Position numbers and translations under genes: made by a program. Below are positions 23,270-32,187 of a stretch of DNA of 64,000 bases, one piece after another; position 1 is the first letter of the stretch, and each line of letters starts with the position of its first letter. The stretch comes from Micromonospora trifolii (GTDB taxonomy: Bacteria; Actinomycetota; Actinomycetes; Mycobacteriales; Micromonosporaceae), in NCBI RefSeq assembly GCF_022229005.1, contig NZ_JAKKFD010000044.1, positions 62,001 through 126,000 of the forward strand. Direction: 5' to 3'. Below the pieces are notes generated by a model. It had not been told where the DNA came from. It saw nothing but the letters and a program-made list of their open reading frames with translations, and did not search any database.

Positions 23270-26152
23270 TCACGACGTGCCCCTCATCAAGCTCAGCCGG
23301 GCCCGGACGTACGCGACCATCGTCCGGTACGTCTCGGCCTGCTCCATGCCGGAGAACTCGATGAGTTCCCGGAAGCCGTTGTCGGCGATCAGGCTTTCGA
23401 ACTGCTGGCACCCCCGTTCCGCGCGCACCAGGTCGCCCCGATCGAATGCGGCCCGCGCGAGGATCGCCGCGACGGCACACCGGGGGCCGTCCGACTCACA
23501 GACGCCTTCCGTCAGTCCCCACTCGGACACCTCCACCGCTCGTTCGAGCCGGCCGAGCTTCCAGGAGGACCCGGCGATGAGCTGTGCGTAGTAGATCTTC
23601 AGGTGATCGAGGTGCTGCGCCACGGAAATGGCCAGCCCTTCGTCCGCGACCCGTGTGCCGGCCTCGATCCGATCGGACCCCAGGAGCGCTCGCGTGAGTG
23701 TCAGCAACGAGACGGCGAGCAGTTCCTGGTGCCCCGTCTGCCGGGCAAGGATCACCGAGCGCTCACCGTGCGCGTTGGCGGCGTCGTTGTCGCCGCGCGA
23801 CGACGACAGCACGGCGAGGTTTCGCAGGACGTCTGCCTGCCCGGCGAGTTCTCCGGCGCCTTCGAAGATGGACAGGGCTCGACGGAGATAGTCGTCGGCC
23901 TGTGGCAGCGGGGCGAAGACCTCACCGACGGTACGGAGAAGCTCGGCCTCCATCAGCGGCTCGCCGAGCGCGCCGACCACGTCGAGGATCGCGAGGACGG
24001 TAGGTGTCCGGCCCGCGGGTATGGAGTTGCTGCCCGGTGCTGAGGCGGCGAGGACCATGGCCGCCGCGTCGTGCCCGAGGCCGTGTGCGAGGGCCAGGTC
24101 GATCGTCGCCCACAGCGCGGCCCGTTCCCGTGCATACCAGGCAGCGGCCTGTGGCACGCTGTCGAACGTTTCAGGCGTCACATCCGACGGCGGTTCGCTG
24201 ACGGTGCCGGCTGGCTGCCGGTGGTGCCTCGCGTACGCGGCGCGCGCAGAGTGCAGGTAGTGCAGGACGAGACGCCGCTCATACTCCGGTCGCTCGTGAT
24301 CTTCGTCGAGAAGCTCACCCGCGTAGGCCCGCAACAGGTCGTGCAGCACGTAGCGCCCGGGCTGGGACAGGTCGAGCAGGTTCGCGGTCACCAGTTCCAT
24401 GAGCTGTACGCGCGCCTGTGCCCGACCGGCTCCGGCGACACTGGCCGCCGACTCCAGCGAGATCCCTGGACCCGGATGGACGGCGAGGGCACGGAACACC
24501 CGCGCCGTCGACGGATCGAGGGCCCGGTAGGACCACGAGAACACCGACCGGACGTCGTCGGACGAGTCCGCGCTGGACAGCGCGTCGAGCCTGGCGGATG
24601 GCGCCGAGACGTCGCTGGCGACAGCGCTCAACGGCAGGGCCGGGTTGAGGGCCACCCGGGCCGCGACGATCGCCAGTGCGAGCGGCAGCCCGGCACAGAG
24701 CGCGATGACCCTGTCCAACGCGTCCGGGTTCGCGGTGGCACGACGGGCGCCGAGGCGGTTGATCAGCAGCTGGCGGGACTCGGCCCCGGTCAGCCGATCG
24801 ACGTGCAGGTAGCGTGCGCCCTCCCGGGTGACCAGGCTCGTCATCCGGTTGCGGCTCGTCACGATGACCAGACAGCCCCGGGAAGCTGGCAGCAACGGAC
24901 GGACCTGGTCGGAGTCGCGCGCGTTGTCCAGGAGAATCAGCAGGCGACGACCGAAGAGACGACTGCGGTAACGAGCCGCCTGCGCGTCGACGGTCTCCTG
25001 CGGTGACGAGACCGCCTGCTCGCCCAGGGACGCGAGCAACGTGGCGAGCGCCTCCTCCGCTGACATGACGCGTCCGTCCGGATCAAGACCCCTCAGGTTC
25101 AGGAACAACTGGCCGTCGGGAAACTCGCTGGCGATCTGGTGGGCCCAGTGCACGGCGAGCGCGGTCTTGCCGATGCCACCCATGCCGCCGAGCACGGTGA
25201 TCACGATGGTCGCATCGCTGAACGCGTCAGACAGTTGATCGTCGAGCACGGCGGCCACGTCGTTTCGGCGGACGAAGCCCGCGACCTGCGGCGGCAGCTG
25301 TGCGGGCCGGGGCGCCTCCGGCGGGCGCAGTTCCTCCTGGAGGGTCCAGCCGCCGGCGAGCAACTCCCGATACGCCTCCCGCAGCTCCGGCCCCGGGTCC
25401 ACCCCCAGCTCCTCGACGAGATGTTGACGGGTCCGCTCGAAGACCCGCACCGCTTCCGCCCGGTGACCGGTGGCCACGTACGCGCGCATCAGGCACGCCT
25501 GCAGCGCCTCGTCCAGCGGCGCTGCGGCGGCAACGCTCAGCAGCGGGGTCAGCGCGGTACCGGCCATGCCGTGGGCGATCGCGGCTTCGCTGGCCGCGAG
25601 CGCCACCGCCACGCGCTCCCGTTCGATGGCGACGAACTCCGGCGAACCCAACGCACCGGCCGGAAGGTCGGTGAACGCGGGGCTGCGGCCCAGCTCCAGA
25701 GCGGTCAGGTACTCCCGTACGCCGGCCACGACGTCCCCGCCGTTCAGCGCCTCGCGGGCCCGCCGGACCAACTCGCGATACATGGCCAGATCGGAGGCCT
25801 CGGTGGCGAGAGTCAGTCGGTAGCCCGTGCCGGCCGGTAGGAGGTACCGACCGGTTTCGCGGACGTCCAGGTCCGGTTCGAGGATCCGCCGGAGGTTCCC
25901 GACGTGGCGGTGGATCTGGTTGGCGGCGCTGGCCGGCGGTTGTTCGTCCCACAGGCTGTCGATGATGTTGTCGAGGCTGACCGCGTCACCCCCGGCGGCG
26001 AGGAGCTTGGCCAGGATGATCCGCTGGCGGACCGGGCCAAGATCGACGTCCGAGCCGTCCCGGCGGCAGCCGAGACCGCCGAAGACCTTGAACTCGCAGT
26101 GGGACGGCGGCCCGTCCGGCAGCCTGCGGTCGGGCGTCGTCACGATTGACAT
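23270..26152 (-). CDS. AfsR-like SARP-family regulator (wHTH-BTAD-NB-ARC-TPR)
   Basis: The 960-aa protein has an OmpR-type winged helix (about 20-113: GPVRQRIILAKLLAAGG, then ASAANQIHRHVGNLRRIL), a BTAD helical domain (about 120-265: SEAAIAHGMAG, then RLVEELGVDPGPELRE-like end), an NB-ARC ATPase with Walker A GGMGGIGKT (322-330) and LLILLDNARD, and TPR-like helices to the C-terminus. These regulators activate secondary-metabolite or developmental genes, with NTP hydrolysis and TPR contacts as input. No biosynthetic cluster adjoins; its nearest targets may be the divergent hydrolase genes and the LuxR gene behind it. Confidence 0.93.
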   Translation of the reverse strand: MSIVTTPDRRLPDGPPSHCEFKVFGGLGCRRDGSDVDLGPVRQRIILAKLLAAGGDAVSLDNIIDSLWDEQPPASAANQIHRHVGNLRRILEPDLDVRETGRYLLPAGTGYRLTLATEASDLAMYRELVRRAREALNGGDVVAGVREYLTALELGRSPAFTDLPAGALGSPEFVAIERERVAVALAASEAAIAHGMAGTALTPLLSVAAAAPLDEALQACLMRAYVATGHRAEAVRVFERTRQHLVEELGVDPGPELREAYRELLAGGWTLQEELRPPEAPRPAQLPPQVAGFVRRNDVAAVLDDQLSDAFSDATIVITVLGGMGGIGKTALAVHWAHQIASEFPDGQLFLNLRGLDPDGRVMSAEEALATLLASLGEQAVSSPQETVDAQAARYRSRLFGRRLLILLDNARDSDQVRPLLPASRGCLVIVTSRNRMTSLVTREGARYLHVDRLTGAESRQLLINRLGARRATANPDALDRVIALCAGLPLALAIVAARVALNPALPLSAVASDVSAPSARLDALSSADSSDDVRSVFSWSYRALDPSTARVFRALAVHPGPGISLESAASVAGAGRAQARVQLMELVTANLLDLSQPGRYVLHDLLRAYAGELLDEDHERPEYERRLVLHYLHSARAAYARHHRQPAGTVSEPPSDVTPETFDSVPQAAAWYARERAALWATIDLALAHGLGHDAAAMVLAASAPGSNSIPAGRTPTVLAILDVVGALGEPLMEAELLRTVGEVFAPLPQADDYLRRALSIFEGAGELAGQADVLRNLAVLSSSRGDNDAANAHGERSVILARQTGHQELLAVSLLTLTRALLGSDRIEAGTRVADEGLAISVAQHLDHLKIYYAQLIAGSSWKLGRLERAVEVSEWGLTEGVCESDGPRCAVAAILARAAFDRGDLVRAERGCQQFESLIADNGFRELIEFSGMEQAETYRTMVAYVRARLSLMRGTS

Positions 26153-26351
26153 CCTAGAGATGGAAGGGCAGCGGCTTCGCTTTTCGGCTCAGCCTGCGGT
26201 TTGTGCCGGGCCCCCGCATCGCCCACTTCTCGTTGTCTGTCGAGTCGTTCGCCACACACGGGACTACGTGGTTCGGGTGATTCGCGAAAGGGTGCCGTAT
26301 CCGTACCTTCGGCAAGGTTCCCAGCGCGGAACGCAAGCCCAAGGAGTGCGC

Positions 26352-27185
26352 ATGCCCCATGTCACAGTTGGCTCAGAGGGAGCCATCCCGATCGAGATCT
26401 ATTACGAGGATCGCGGTGCCGGTACGCCGGTGGTACTCAGTCACGGCTACCCGTTGAGCGGGCAGGCCTGGGAAAAGCAGGTCGCCGCACTGCTCGCAGC
26501 CGGGTACCGGGTCATCACGTATGACCGGCGGGGTTGGGGCAATTCCAGCCAGCCCGCCAGTGGATACGACTACGACACGTTCGCCGACGACGTGAATGTG
26601 CTGCTCACGGAACTGGACGTGCGCGACGCCATCCTCGTGGGTCACTCGATGGGAACCGGCGACGTTGCCCGGTACCTGGGTCGTCACGGCACCGAGCGCG
26701 TCGCGAAGGCCGTCCTGATGTCGCCGATCCCGCCGTTTCTCCTGCGGGCTGACGACAATCCCGAAGGCGCACCGCAGTCGTTGTTCGATGGGTTCATCCA
26801 GGCCGCGCGGGCGGACCGGAACGCGTGGCTCAAGCAGTTCCTGGAGAACTTCTACAACCTCGACGTCTACGGCGGATCGCTCGTCAGCGACGAGGCGTTC
26901 CAGGCGAGTCTGAACGTGGCAGTGGGCGGTTCTCCCGTCGCCGCTGTGGCCTGTATCCCGACCTGGCTCACCGACTTCCGTGACGACCTGTCAAAGATTG
27001 ACGTGCCGGTACTCGTGATCCAGGGCGATCAGGACCGGGTGCTACCCATCGGGGTGACCGGCCAGCGGGTGTCCTCCTTCGTCGGGGATTCGCGGTTGCT
27101 CGTCATCGAGGGCGGGCCGCATGCCATTGCCTGGACCCACAGCGATCAGGTCAACGCCGCCCTGCTCGACTTCTTTGCGAAGTGA
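26352..27185 (+). CDS. Alpha/beta hydrolase, non-haem chloroperoxidase-like
   Basis: A 277-aa enzyme starting MPHVTVGSEG (ATG 26352 after AAGGAG; a longer open frame back to 25827 overlaps the divergent regulator and is not coding). It has HGYPLSGQAW (oxyanion), YDRRGWGNSS, nucleophile Ser99 in VGHSMGTG, the acid in QGDQDRVLP and His in GGPHAIAW. This is the cofactor-free haloperoxidase/perhydrolase subfamily, which also hydrolyses esters. No signal peptide, so cytoplasmic. The next hydrolase follows by 16 bases, so the two are co-transcribed, divergent from the AfsR-like gene. Confidence 0.9.
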   Translation: MPHVTVGSEGAIPIEIYYEDRGAGTPVVLSHGYPLSGQAWEKQVAALLAAGYRVITYDRRGWGNSSQPASGYDYDTFADDVNVLLTELDVRDAILVGHSMGTGDVARYLGRHGTERVAKAVLMSPIPPFLLRADDNPEGAPQSLFDGFIQAARADRNAWLKQFLENFYNLDVYGGSLVSDEAFQASLNVAVGGSPVAAVACIPTWLTDFRDDLSKIDVPVLVIQGDQDRVLPIGVTGQRVSSFVGDSRLLVIEGGPHAIAWTHSDQVNAALLDFFAK

Positions 27186-27201
27186 CGTGAAAGGAAACAC
27201 A

Positions 27202-28053
27202 GTGAAATTGTCCTTCCGGCGGCGCCTCATCTCCGTAGGCGTGGTTATCGGTGCCCTCACCCTGGGTGGTGCCGGTATCGGCACCGCGCAGGCCTCGACG
27301 AGTCACACACTGCATCCGCGCCCCGCAACGGCCAAGCCGACAGTCGTGCTCGTGCACGGGGCGTGGGCGGACGGGTCGAGTTGGGACAAGGTGGCGACCA
27401 AGCTCCAGCACGACAGCTACCGGGTGGTCACGCCGCCGAACCTGCTGTCCGGCGTGGAGAACGACGCCGCGAACCTGCGCGCGTACCTGGACACCATCAC
27501 CGGTCCGATCGTCCTCGTCGGGCACTCGTACGGCGGCATGGTCATCACGAACGCCGCTCTGGGTGACAAGCAGGTCAAGGCCCTGGTGTACGTCGACGCG
27601 TACATCCCGGAGCAGCACGACACAGTGCTGTCGCTGACCTCGGCGGTGCCGGGCTCGGTCTTCGCGGCCGAGGCGTCCACCGTCTTCGACCAGGTCGCGA
27701 TCCCCGGGGACGACCCGCACAACGTCAACCTCTACGTGAAGCCGTCGATCTTCGGCACGGCGTTCGCCAACAAGAGCATTCCCGCCAAGGACGTGGCGGT
27801 GCTGGCGGCCCGGCAGCGTCCGCTGGCCTTCAACGCCCTGGTCGAGGAGTCCGGCGAGCCGGCCTGGCGCACCGTCCCCTCGTGGTCGGTGATCGGCAAG
27901 CAGGACGCCGTCATCCCCGCCGCTCAGCAGATCGCCATGTCCAAGAGGGCCAAGGCACACGCGATCGAGATCAACGCCCCGCACCTGTCCATGCTCACGG
28001 ACGCGGGCGCGGTCACCAACCAGATCGAGGCCGCCGCCAAGGCGACCGACTGA
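27202..28053 (+). CDS. Secreted EstX-like alpha/beta hydrolase
   Basis: The 283-aa protein begins at GTG 27202 with AAAGGAAA upstream. A signal peptide (about 1-32) ends GTAQAS. The hydrolase domain has VLVHGAWADGSSWDKV, nucleophile Ser109 in VGHSYGGM, the acid near IGKQDAVIP and a terminal histidine in NAPHLSML. The family (salicylate esterase/EstX-like) cleaves small esters or amides. It resembles the convergent hydrolase at 28151-29017 closely in the oxyanion motif, so they look like an old local duplication. Both converge on a strong shared terminator. Confidence 0.88.
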   Translation: MKLSFRRRLISVGVVIGALTLGGAGIGTAQASTSHTLHPRPATAKPTVVLVHGAWADGSSWDKVATKLQHDSYRVVTPPNLLSGVENDAANLRAYLDTITGPIVLVGHSYGGMVITNAALGDKQVKALVYVDAYIPEQHDTVLSLTSAVPGSVFAAEASTVFDQVAIPGDDPHNVNLYVKPSIFGTAFANKSIPAKDVAVLAARQRPLAFNALVEESGEPAWRTVPSWSVIGKQDAVIPAAQQIAMSKRAKAHAIEINAPHLSMLTDAGAVTNQIEAAAKATD

Positions 28054-28077
28054 CACGACGACCGACTGACACGACGA

Positions 28078-28114
28078 CCGGCCGTGGCATCGCTCACCGC
28101 GATGCCACGGCCGG
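28078..28114. terminator. Bidirectional hairpin terminator between convergent hydrolase genes
   Basis: CCGGCCGTGGCATCGC (28078-28093) pairs over 16 bases with its complement (28099-28114) around a TCACC loop. It lies 24 bases after the rightward stop and 36 bases beyond the leftward stop. Just before it, GACCGACTGACACGAC is directly repeated, probably a slippage duplication. Confidence 0.85.
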
Positions 28115-28150
28115 CCTCGTCAGCCGTTGCTGCCGAGGGTCGTTGGACCG

Positions 28151-29017
28151 TCAGGCGGTCGTGCGGGCCGCCTCCAGGATGACCTCGGTGACCTCACCGG
28201 GATGCGAGATCAGGCCCAGGTGACCGGCGTCGATCCGGGTGATGTCGGCCCCTGCCCGCTTCATCATCTCCTCCTGGCGGGCCGGCGGGATGACCCGGTC
28301 CTCGGTGCCGATCACCGCCCAGACGGGGATCGTCTTCCACGCCGGCTCGGTGGCCGGCTCGCCCAGGGCGTTCGTGGCCAGCGCGCTCTGGGACACGGCG
28401 AGCACCTCCGCCTGCCGCCGAGGCAGACCGTTGGCGAAGCCGGTGATGAATATCTTCGGCAGGACGTACGCGTCGACAGCACCTTCCGGGGCGCCGGGGA
28501 ACGGCACGAGCTTGAAGACGCTCGCGGGGTCGGTCAGGGCTGGCTCGAGCACCGAGCCGGAGCCGGCGGTGAGTTCCTCCACGGTCTCCCCCTTGTCCGG
28601 GGCGAAGGCGTCGACGAACACGAGTGCCTTGACATTCTTGTTGCCGGTCAAGGCGTCGCTCGCCACGAAACCGCCGTACGAATGGGCCGCGACCACGATG
28701 GGGCCTTCGATGGTGGACAGGAAGTCCTTCAGGTAGCCGCTGTCGATCGACGGCCCTCGGTTGGGTTGCGGCGCGACCTGGACATCGAAACCGCGCGCCT
28801 GGAGTCTGCGGACCTCCCCACTCCAGCTCGAACCGTCGGCCCAGGCGCCATGCACCAGGACGATTGTTGGTTTGGTGCGATGCCCCTCGTCCGGGGTTGG
28901 TCGCCCACCGCCGTCCGCGGACACGCCTGGGGCGGCTGAGCCGAGCACCGTCACCAGCGTTGCGGCGGCGAGCGTTGCGGCGATGGTCTTCGGCCGACGT
29001 AGCGAGATACCGAGCAT
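28151..29017 (-). CDS. Secreted EstX-like alpha/beta hydrolase (second copy)
   Basis: A 288-aa protein with a signal peptide (about 1-34, cut near GVSA) and the same LVHGAWADGSSW oxyanion motif as the opposite gene. The nucleophile is Ser113 in AHSYGGF, the acid is in IGTEDRVIP, and the final histidine in DAGHLGL. It should hydrolyse small esters or amides outside the cell. It is divergent from the chitinase gene across 298 bases. The pair with 27202-28053 has diverged well beyond recent duplication. Confidence 0.88.
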   Translation of the reverse strand: MLGISLRRPKTIAATLAAATLVTVLGSAAPGVSADGGGRPTPDEGHRTKPTIVLVHGAWADGSSWSGEVRRLQARGFDVQVAPQPNRGPSIDSGYLKDFLSTIEGPIVVAAHSYGGFVASDALTGNKNVKALVFVDAFAPDKGETVEELTAGSGSVLEPALTDPASVFKLVPFPGAPEGAVDAYVLPKIFITGFANGLPRRQAEVLAVSQSALATNALGEPATEPAWKTIPVWAVIGTEDRVIPPARQEEMMKRAGADITRIDAGHLGLISHPGEVTEVILEAARTTA

Positions 29018-29315
29018 GTCTCTTCTCCCTCGTTGGTCAGTGGTTTCCGAACGCGGGCAGATGTGCGTGTTGACGCGCCTGATCGCCCGACCTCACCGTA
29101 TTCACATCCAGCGCGAATATCGGACAGAAGAGGAAAATAACTCAAGTTTCACCTTGGAGGAGGACGCGCCACCAAACGGGCCCAATCGCCGGACGGTGGG
29201 CGCTCCAGCCGGCCGCTCCCCCGACTTCCCGGTATCTGTAAACAACCCTTGATATTAAGTGTCACGAACGTCAATATGTGGAGGTCGCGGGTCGTCGAAG
29301 CCTGGGGAGTGAGCC

Positions 29316-30656
29316 ATGAGAAGCCGTCGAATTTTCGCAGTGGTAGCCGGGGCGGCGATGACCGTCGCGGCCGCCGTCGCCTTCGTCCCCAGCAGCATGG
29401 CGGCCGTGCCGTCGGCCAATGCCGTCCCGATGGTCGCCTGCAGCGCCCCTACCTGGGCCGAGGGCCCTACCTACCAGGCGGGCGCCCAGGTCACCTACGG
29501 CGGCCGGCTCTACCAGGCGCTGGTCACCCACACCGCGCACCCCGGCGCCGGCTGGAACCCCGCCTCGACCCCGTCGCTCTGGCGTGACCTCGGCGCGTGC
29601 TCGGGAACCACGCCACCGCCCACCACGCCACCACCGACGACCCCGCCGCCCACCACGCCACCACCGACCACACCTCCCCCCACCACGCCACCACCAACCG
29701 GTGGGACCTGCGCGGTGAAGTCGCGGCCCACCGGCAAGGTGTTGCAGGGCTACTGGGAGAACTGGGACGGGGCCTCCAACGGCGTACACCCCGGCCTCGG
29801 CTGGATCCCGATCACCGACAGCCGGCTCAACCAGCACGGCTACAACGTGATCAACGCGGCGTTCCCGGTGATCCGCTCCGACGGCACTGTCCTCTGGGAG
29901 AACGGTATGGACGCCGGTGTGAAGGTGTCCACCCCGGCCGAGATGTGCCAGGCCAAAGCGGCAGGCGCCACCATCCTGATGTCGATCGGCGGAGCCGCCG
30001 CGGGCATCGACCTGAGCTCCACAGCGGTCGCCGACCGGTTCATCGCGACCATCGTGCCGATCCTGACGGCCTACCACTTCGACGGCATCGACATCGACAT
30101 CGAGACCGGCCTGACCGGCAGCGGCAACATCAACACGCTGTCCACGTCGCAGGCCAACCTGATCCGGATCATCGACGGCGTGCTGGCCCGGATGCCGTCG
30201 AACTTCGGCCTGACCATGGCGCCGGAGACGGCGTACGTCACCGGCGGCAGCGTGGTCTACGGCTCGATCTGGGGCTCGTACCTGCCGATCATCAAGAAGT
30301 ACGTGGACAACGGTCGGCTCTGGTGGCTGAACATGCAGTACTACAACGGCAGCATGTACGGCTGCGCCGGCGACTCGTACCCGGCGGGCACCGTGCAGGG
30401 CTTCACGGTGCAGACGCAGTGCCTGAACAACGGGCTCACGATCCAGGGCACCACCATCCGGGTGCCGTACGACAAGCAGGTCCCGGGTCTGCCGGCGCAG
30501 ATCGGGGCGGGCGGCGGCTACCTGTCGACGTCGCTCGTCACGCAGGCCTGGAACTCCGTGCCCGGCCTCAAGGGCCTGATGACCTGGTCGGCGAACTGGG
30601 ACGGGTCGAAGGGCTGGACCTTCGGCGACAACGTGAAGCGCCTGCAGGGCCGCTGA
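29316..30656 (+). CDS. Secreted GH18 chitinase with N-terminal chitin-binding module
   Basis: The 446-aa protein has GGGGAG before the ATG, a signal peptide (about 1-30), a CBM5/12 chitin-binding module (about 41-93: WAEGPTYQAGAQVTYGGRLY, then HPGAGWNP and LWRDLG), a threonine/proline linker (98-128) and a GH18 barrel (about 140-446). The catalytic motif DGIDIDIE (256-263) ends in Glu263; SIGG and MTWSANWD are also seen. It cleaves chitin outside the cell by substrate-assisted catalysis. The domain order is common in Streptomyces-type chitinases. No known chitinase operator repeat was found upstream. Confidence 0.95.
   Translation: MRSRRIFAVVAGAAMTVAAAVAFVPSSMAAVPSANAVPMVACSAPTWAEGPTYQAGAQVTYGGRLYQALVTHTAHPGAGWNPASTPSLWRDLGACSGTTPPPTTPPPTTPPPTTPPPTTPPPTTPPPTGGTCAVKSRPTGKVLQGYWENWDGASNGVHPGLGWIPITDSRLNQHGYNVINAAFPVIRSDGTVLWENGMDAGVKVSTPAEMCQAKAAGATILMSIGGAAAGIDLSSTAVADRFIATIVPILTAYHFDGIDIDIETGLTGSGNINTLSTSQANLIRIIDGVLARMPSNFGLTMAPETAYVTGGSVVYGSIWGSYLPIIKKYVDNGRLWWLNMQYYNGSMYGCAGDSYPAGTVQGFTVQTQCLNNGLTIQGTTIRVPYDKQVPGLPAQIGAGGGYLSTSLVTQAWNSVPGLKGLMTWSANWDGSKGWTFGDNVKRLQGR
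29611..29698 (+). repeat. Tandem repeat coding for the TTPPP linker
   Basis: About six copies of a 15-base unit (CCACCGACGACCCCG-like) encode TTPPP repeats that join the chitin-binding module to the catalytic barrel. Such linkers vary in length by slippage and are often O-glycosylated. Confidence 0.85.
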
Positions 30657-30665
30657 CGGGTGACG

Positions 30666-30716
30666 GCGCCGGGCCTACCGCCAGCCGGTCTTTCCGGCGG
30701 GCGGTAGGCCCGGCGC
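30666..30716. terminator. Hairpin terminator after the chitinase gene
   Basis: A 17-bp perfect stem, GCGCCGGGCCTACCGCC (30666-30682) with its complement (30700-30716), closes on a 17-base loop ten bases past the chitinase stop. It separates the chitinase from the sigma-factor operon. Confidence 0.85.
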
Positions 30717-30820
30717 TTCGCATGGCTGACACCGCGCTCGGTCGTCCGACGTGCCGACCAGGAACGAGAAGTCGTGCCACCATTGCGAACCAAAGTTCGG
30801 TCCCGCTGCGATAGGTAGGC

Positions 30821-31363
30821 ATGACCGTCCAGGACGACGTCGGCCTCCTGGCCCTGATCGCAGGCGGCGACCGGAACGCGTTCGAGGCGTTCTACCGCCG
30901 GCACGCGCCGTGGCTGCGCCTACGCCTGTGCTACCGCTGCGCCGACGACGCCCTCATCGACGACGTCGTGCAGGAGACGTTCCTCGCCGTGTGGACCGGC
31001 GCCGCGGCCTCGTTCCGGCCTCGCGACACCGACGCCGCTGCCTGGCTGTGGCGGATCGGGTCGCGCCGGCTCATCGACGCGCTGCGTCGCCGCACGTCCC
31101 GCGACCGGCTCGGTCGGCTGCTGGCCCGCCTGCGCGGCCGCGACGAGTCGTCCGCCGAGGAGCAGGTACTGATCGGGCTCGAGCACGGCGACCTCGGCGG
31201 GGCTCTCGCCCGCCTCTCCCCGGAGCTGCGCGCTGTCATCCGCGCCACCGTCCTTGACGGCCTCTCCACCGCCGAGGCCGCGGTCCTGCTCGGCATCCCC
31301 GCCGGCACCGTCAAGACCCGGGCGATGCGCGCCCGCCGGCAGCTGCGAGAGGAGTTGACATGA
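30821..31363 (+). CDS. ECF-type RNA polymerase sigma factor
   Basis: The 180-aa protein has a sigma-2 region (about 15-85: NAFEAFYRRHAPWLRLRL, then DDVVQETFLAVW) and a sigma-4 HTH (about 122-175: LSPELRAVIRATVLDGLSTA, then GIPAGTVKTRAMRARRQLR). It directs RNA polymerase to a small regulon. Its stop overlaps the next start (ATGA), and that gene encodes a zinc-finger membrane protein that is probably its anti-sigma factor. The operon continues with an ABC exporter, so the regulon may answer to an envelope or antibiotic signal. Confidence 0.93.
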   Translation: MTVQDDVGLLALIAGGDRNAFEAFYRRHAPWLRLRLCYRCADDALIDDVVQETFLAVWTGAAASFRPRDTDAAAWLWRIGSRRLIDALRRRTSRDRLGRLLARLRGRDESSAEEQVLIGLEHGDLGGALARLSPELRAVIRATVLDGLSTAEAAVLLGIPAGTVKTRAMRARRQLREELT

Positions 31364-32187
31364 CCTGGCATCTGCTCGACGAGGACCTCCGCGCCTACGC
31401 CACCCGTACCCTCGCCGCCCCTGGTCTTTGGTCCACGGAGGCGCACCTGGCCGCGTGCGGTGAGTGCCGCGAACGCCTCGCCGCCGCCGCGACCATCGAT
31501 TTCAAGTCGGCGATCGACGGAGGCTGGGCCCGCCTCGACGTCGCCCTGGACGCGCCTCGACCGGGACCTGTCGAACGGTTGATGATCACGGTGGGCGTTC
31601 CCGACCACACCGCGCGGCTGCTCGCGGCGACGCCGGCGCTGCGGCTGTCGTGGCTGGTGGCGATCGCGGTCACTGCCGCGTTGACGGCGACGGTCGCCGT
31701 GTTCACCGACCCGGTCGTGTTCCTCGCCGTGGCCCCGCTGTTGCCGCTGGTCGCGGTCGCCATGTCATTCGCGCCCGGCATCGACCCCACCTACGAGATC
31801 GCGGTGGTCGCCCCGATCCGCTCGTTCCGGTTACTGCTGTTGCGGTGCCTCGCGGTCCTGTCCGCGACCACCGCGCTGTCCGCCGTGGCCAGCCTCTTCA
31901 TCGTCGAGTACGGGCTGCGCGCGACCGGTTGGTTCCTGCCGTCGCTCGCCCTGACAGTGCTGTCGGTGCTGCTCTCGCCTCGGCTCGGCGCGGGGCCGGC
32001 CGCAGTCGTCGTCGGCGTCGGCTGGGCGGCGCTGGTCGCCGCCACCGTCGGCGACCTGCTCGTCTTCACAGTGGCCGGGCAGGTCGGCGTCGGGATCGTC
32101 GGCGGGATCGCCGCGGTGGCGCTGTCCCGTCAGCGCGGCACCTACGACCGCTACCACGTCCCCAACCTGATGAGGAGAGCTTCATGA
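31360..32187 (+). CDS. Zinc-finger (HC2) membrane anti-sigma factor
   Basis: The 275-aa protein has an N-terminal zf-HC2 motif, HLAACGEC (His-x3-Cys-x2-Cys, about 29-36), that in ZAS proteins clamps the ECF sigma factor. A linker leads to six membrane spans (about 100-265), far more than the single span usual in anti-sigma factors. It therefore probably reports directly on the membrane or on the linked ABC transporter. It overlaps the sigma gene by four bases and the ABC ATPase gene by four bases (ATGA). The anti-sigma role is from the motif and gene order. Confidence 0.82.
   Translation: MTWHLLDEDLRAYATRTLAAPGLWSTEAHLAACGECRERLAAAATIDFKSAIDGGWARLDVALDAPRPGPVERLMITVGVPDHTARLLAATPALRLSWLVAIAVTAALTATVAVFTDPVVFLAVAPLLPLVAVAMSFAPGIDPTYEIAVVAPIRSFRLLLLRCLAVLSATTALSAVASLFIVEYGLRATGWFLPSLALTVLSVLLSPRLGAGPAAVVVGVGWAALVAATVGDLLVFTVAGQVGVGIVGGIAAVALSRQRGTYDRYHVPNLMRRAS

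Noticed and set aside
29250..29277. Chitinase operator in the short AT-rich stretch before the chitinase gene
   Set aside because: Only weak ATATT/AATAT arms; not like the known direct repeats of actinobacterial chitinase promoters.
29611..29698. CRISPR-like or regulatory tandem repeat
   Set aside because: Unit is 15 bases, in frame, and encodes a Thr/Pro linker between two domains.
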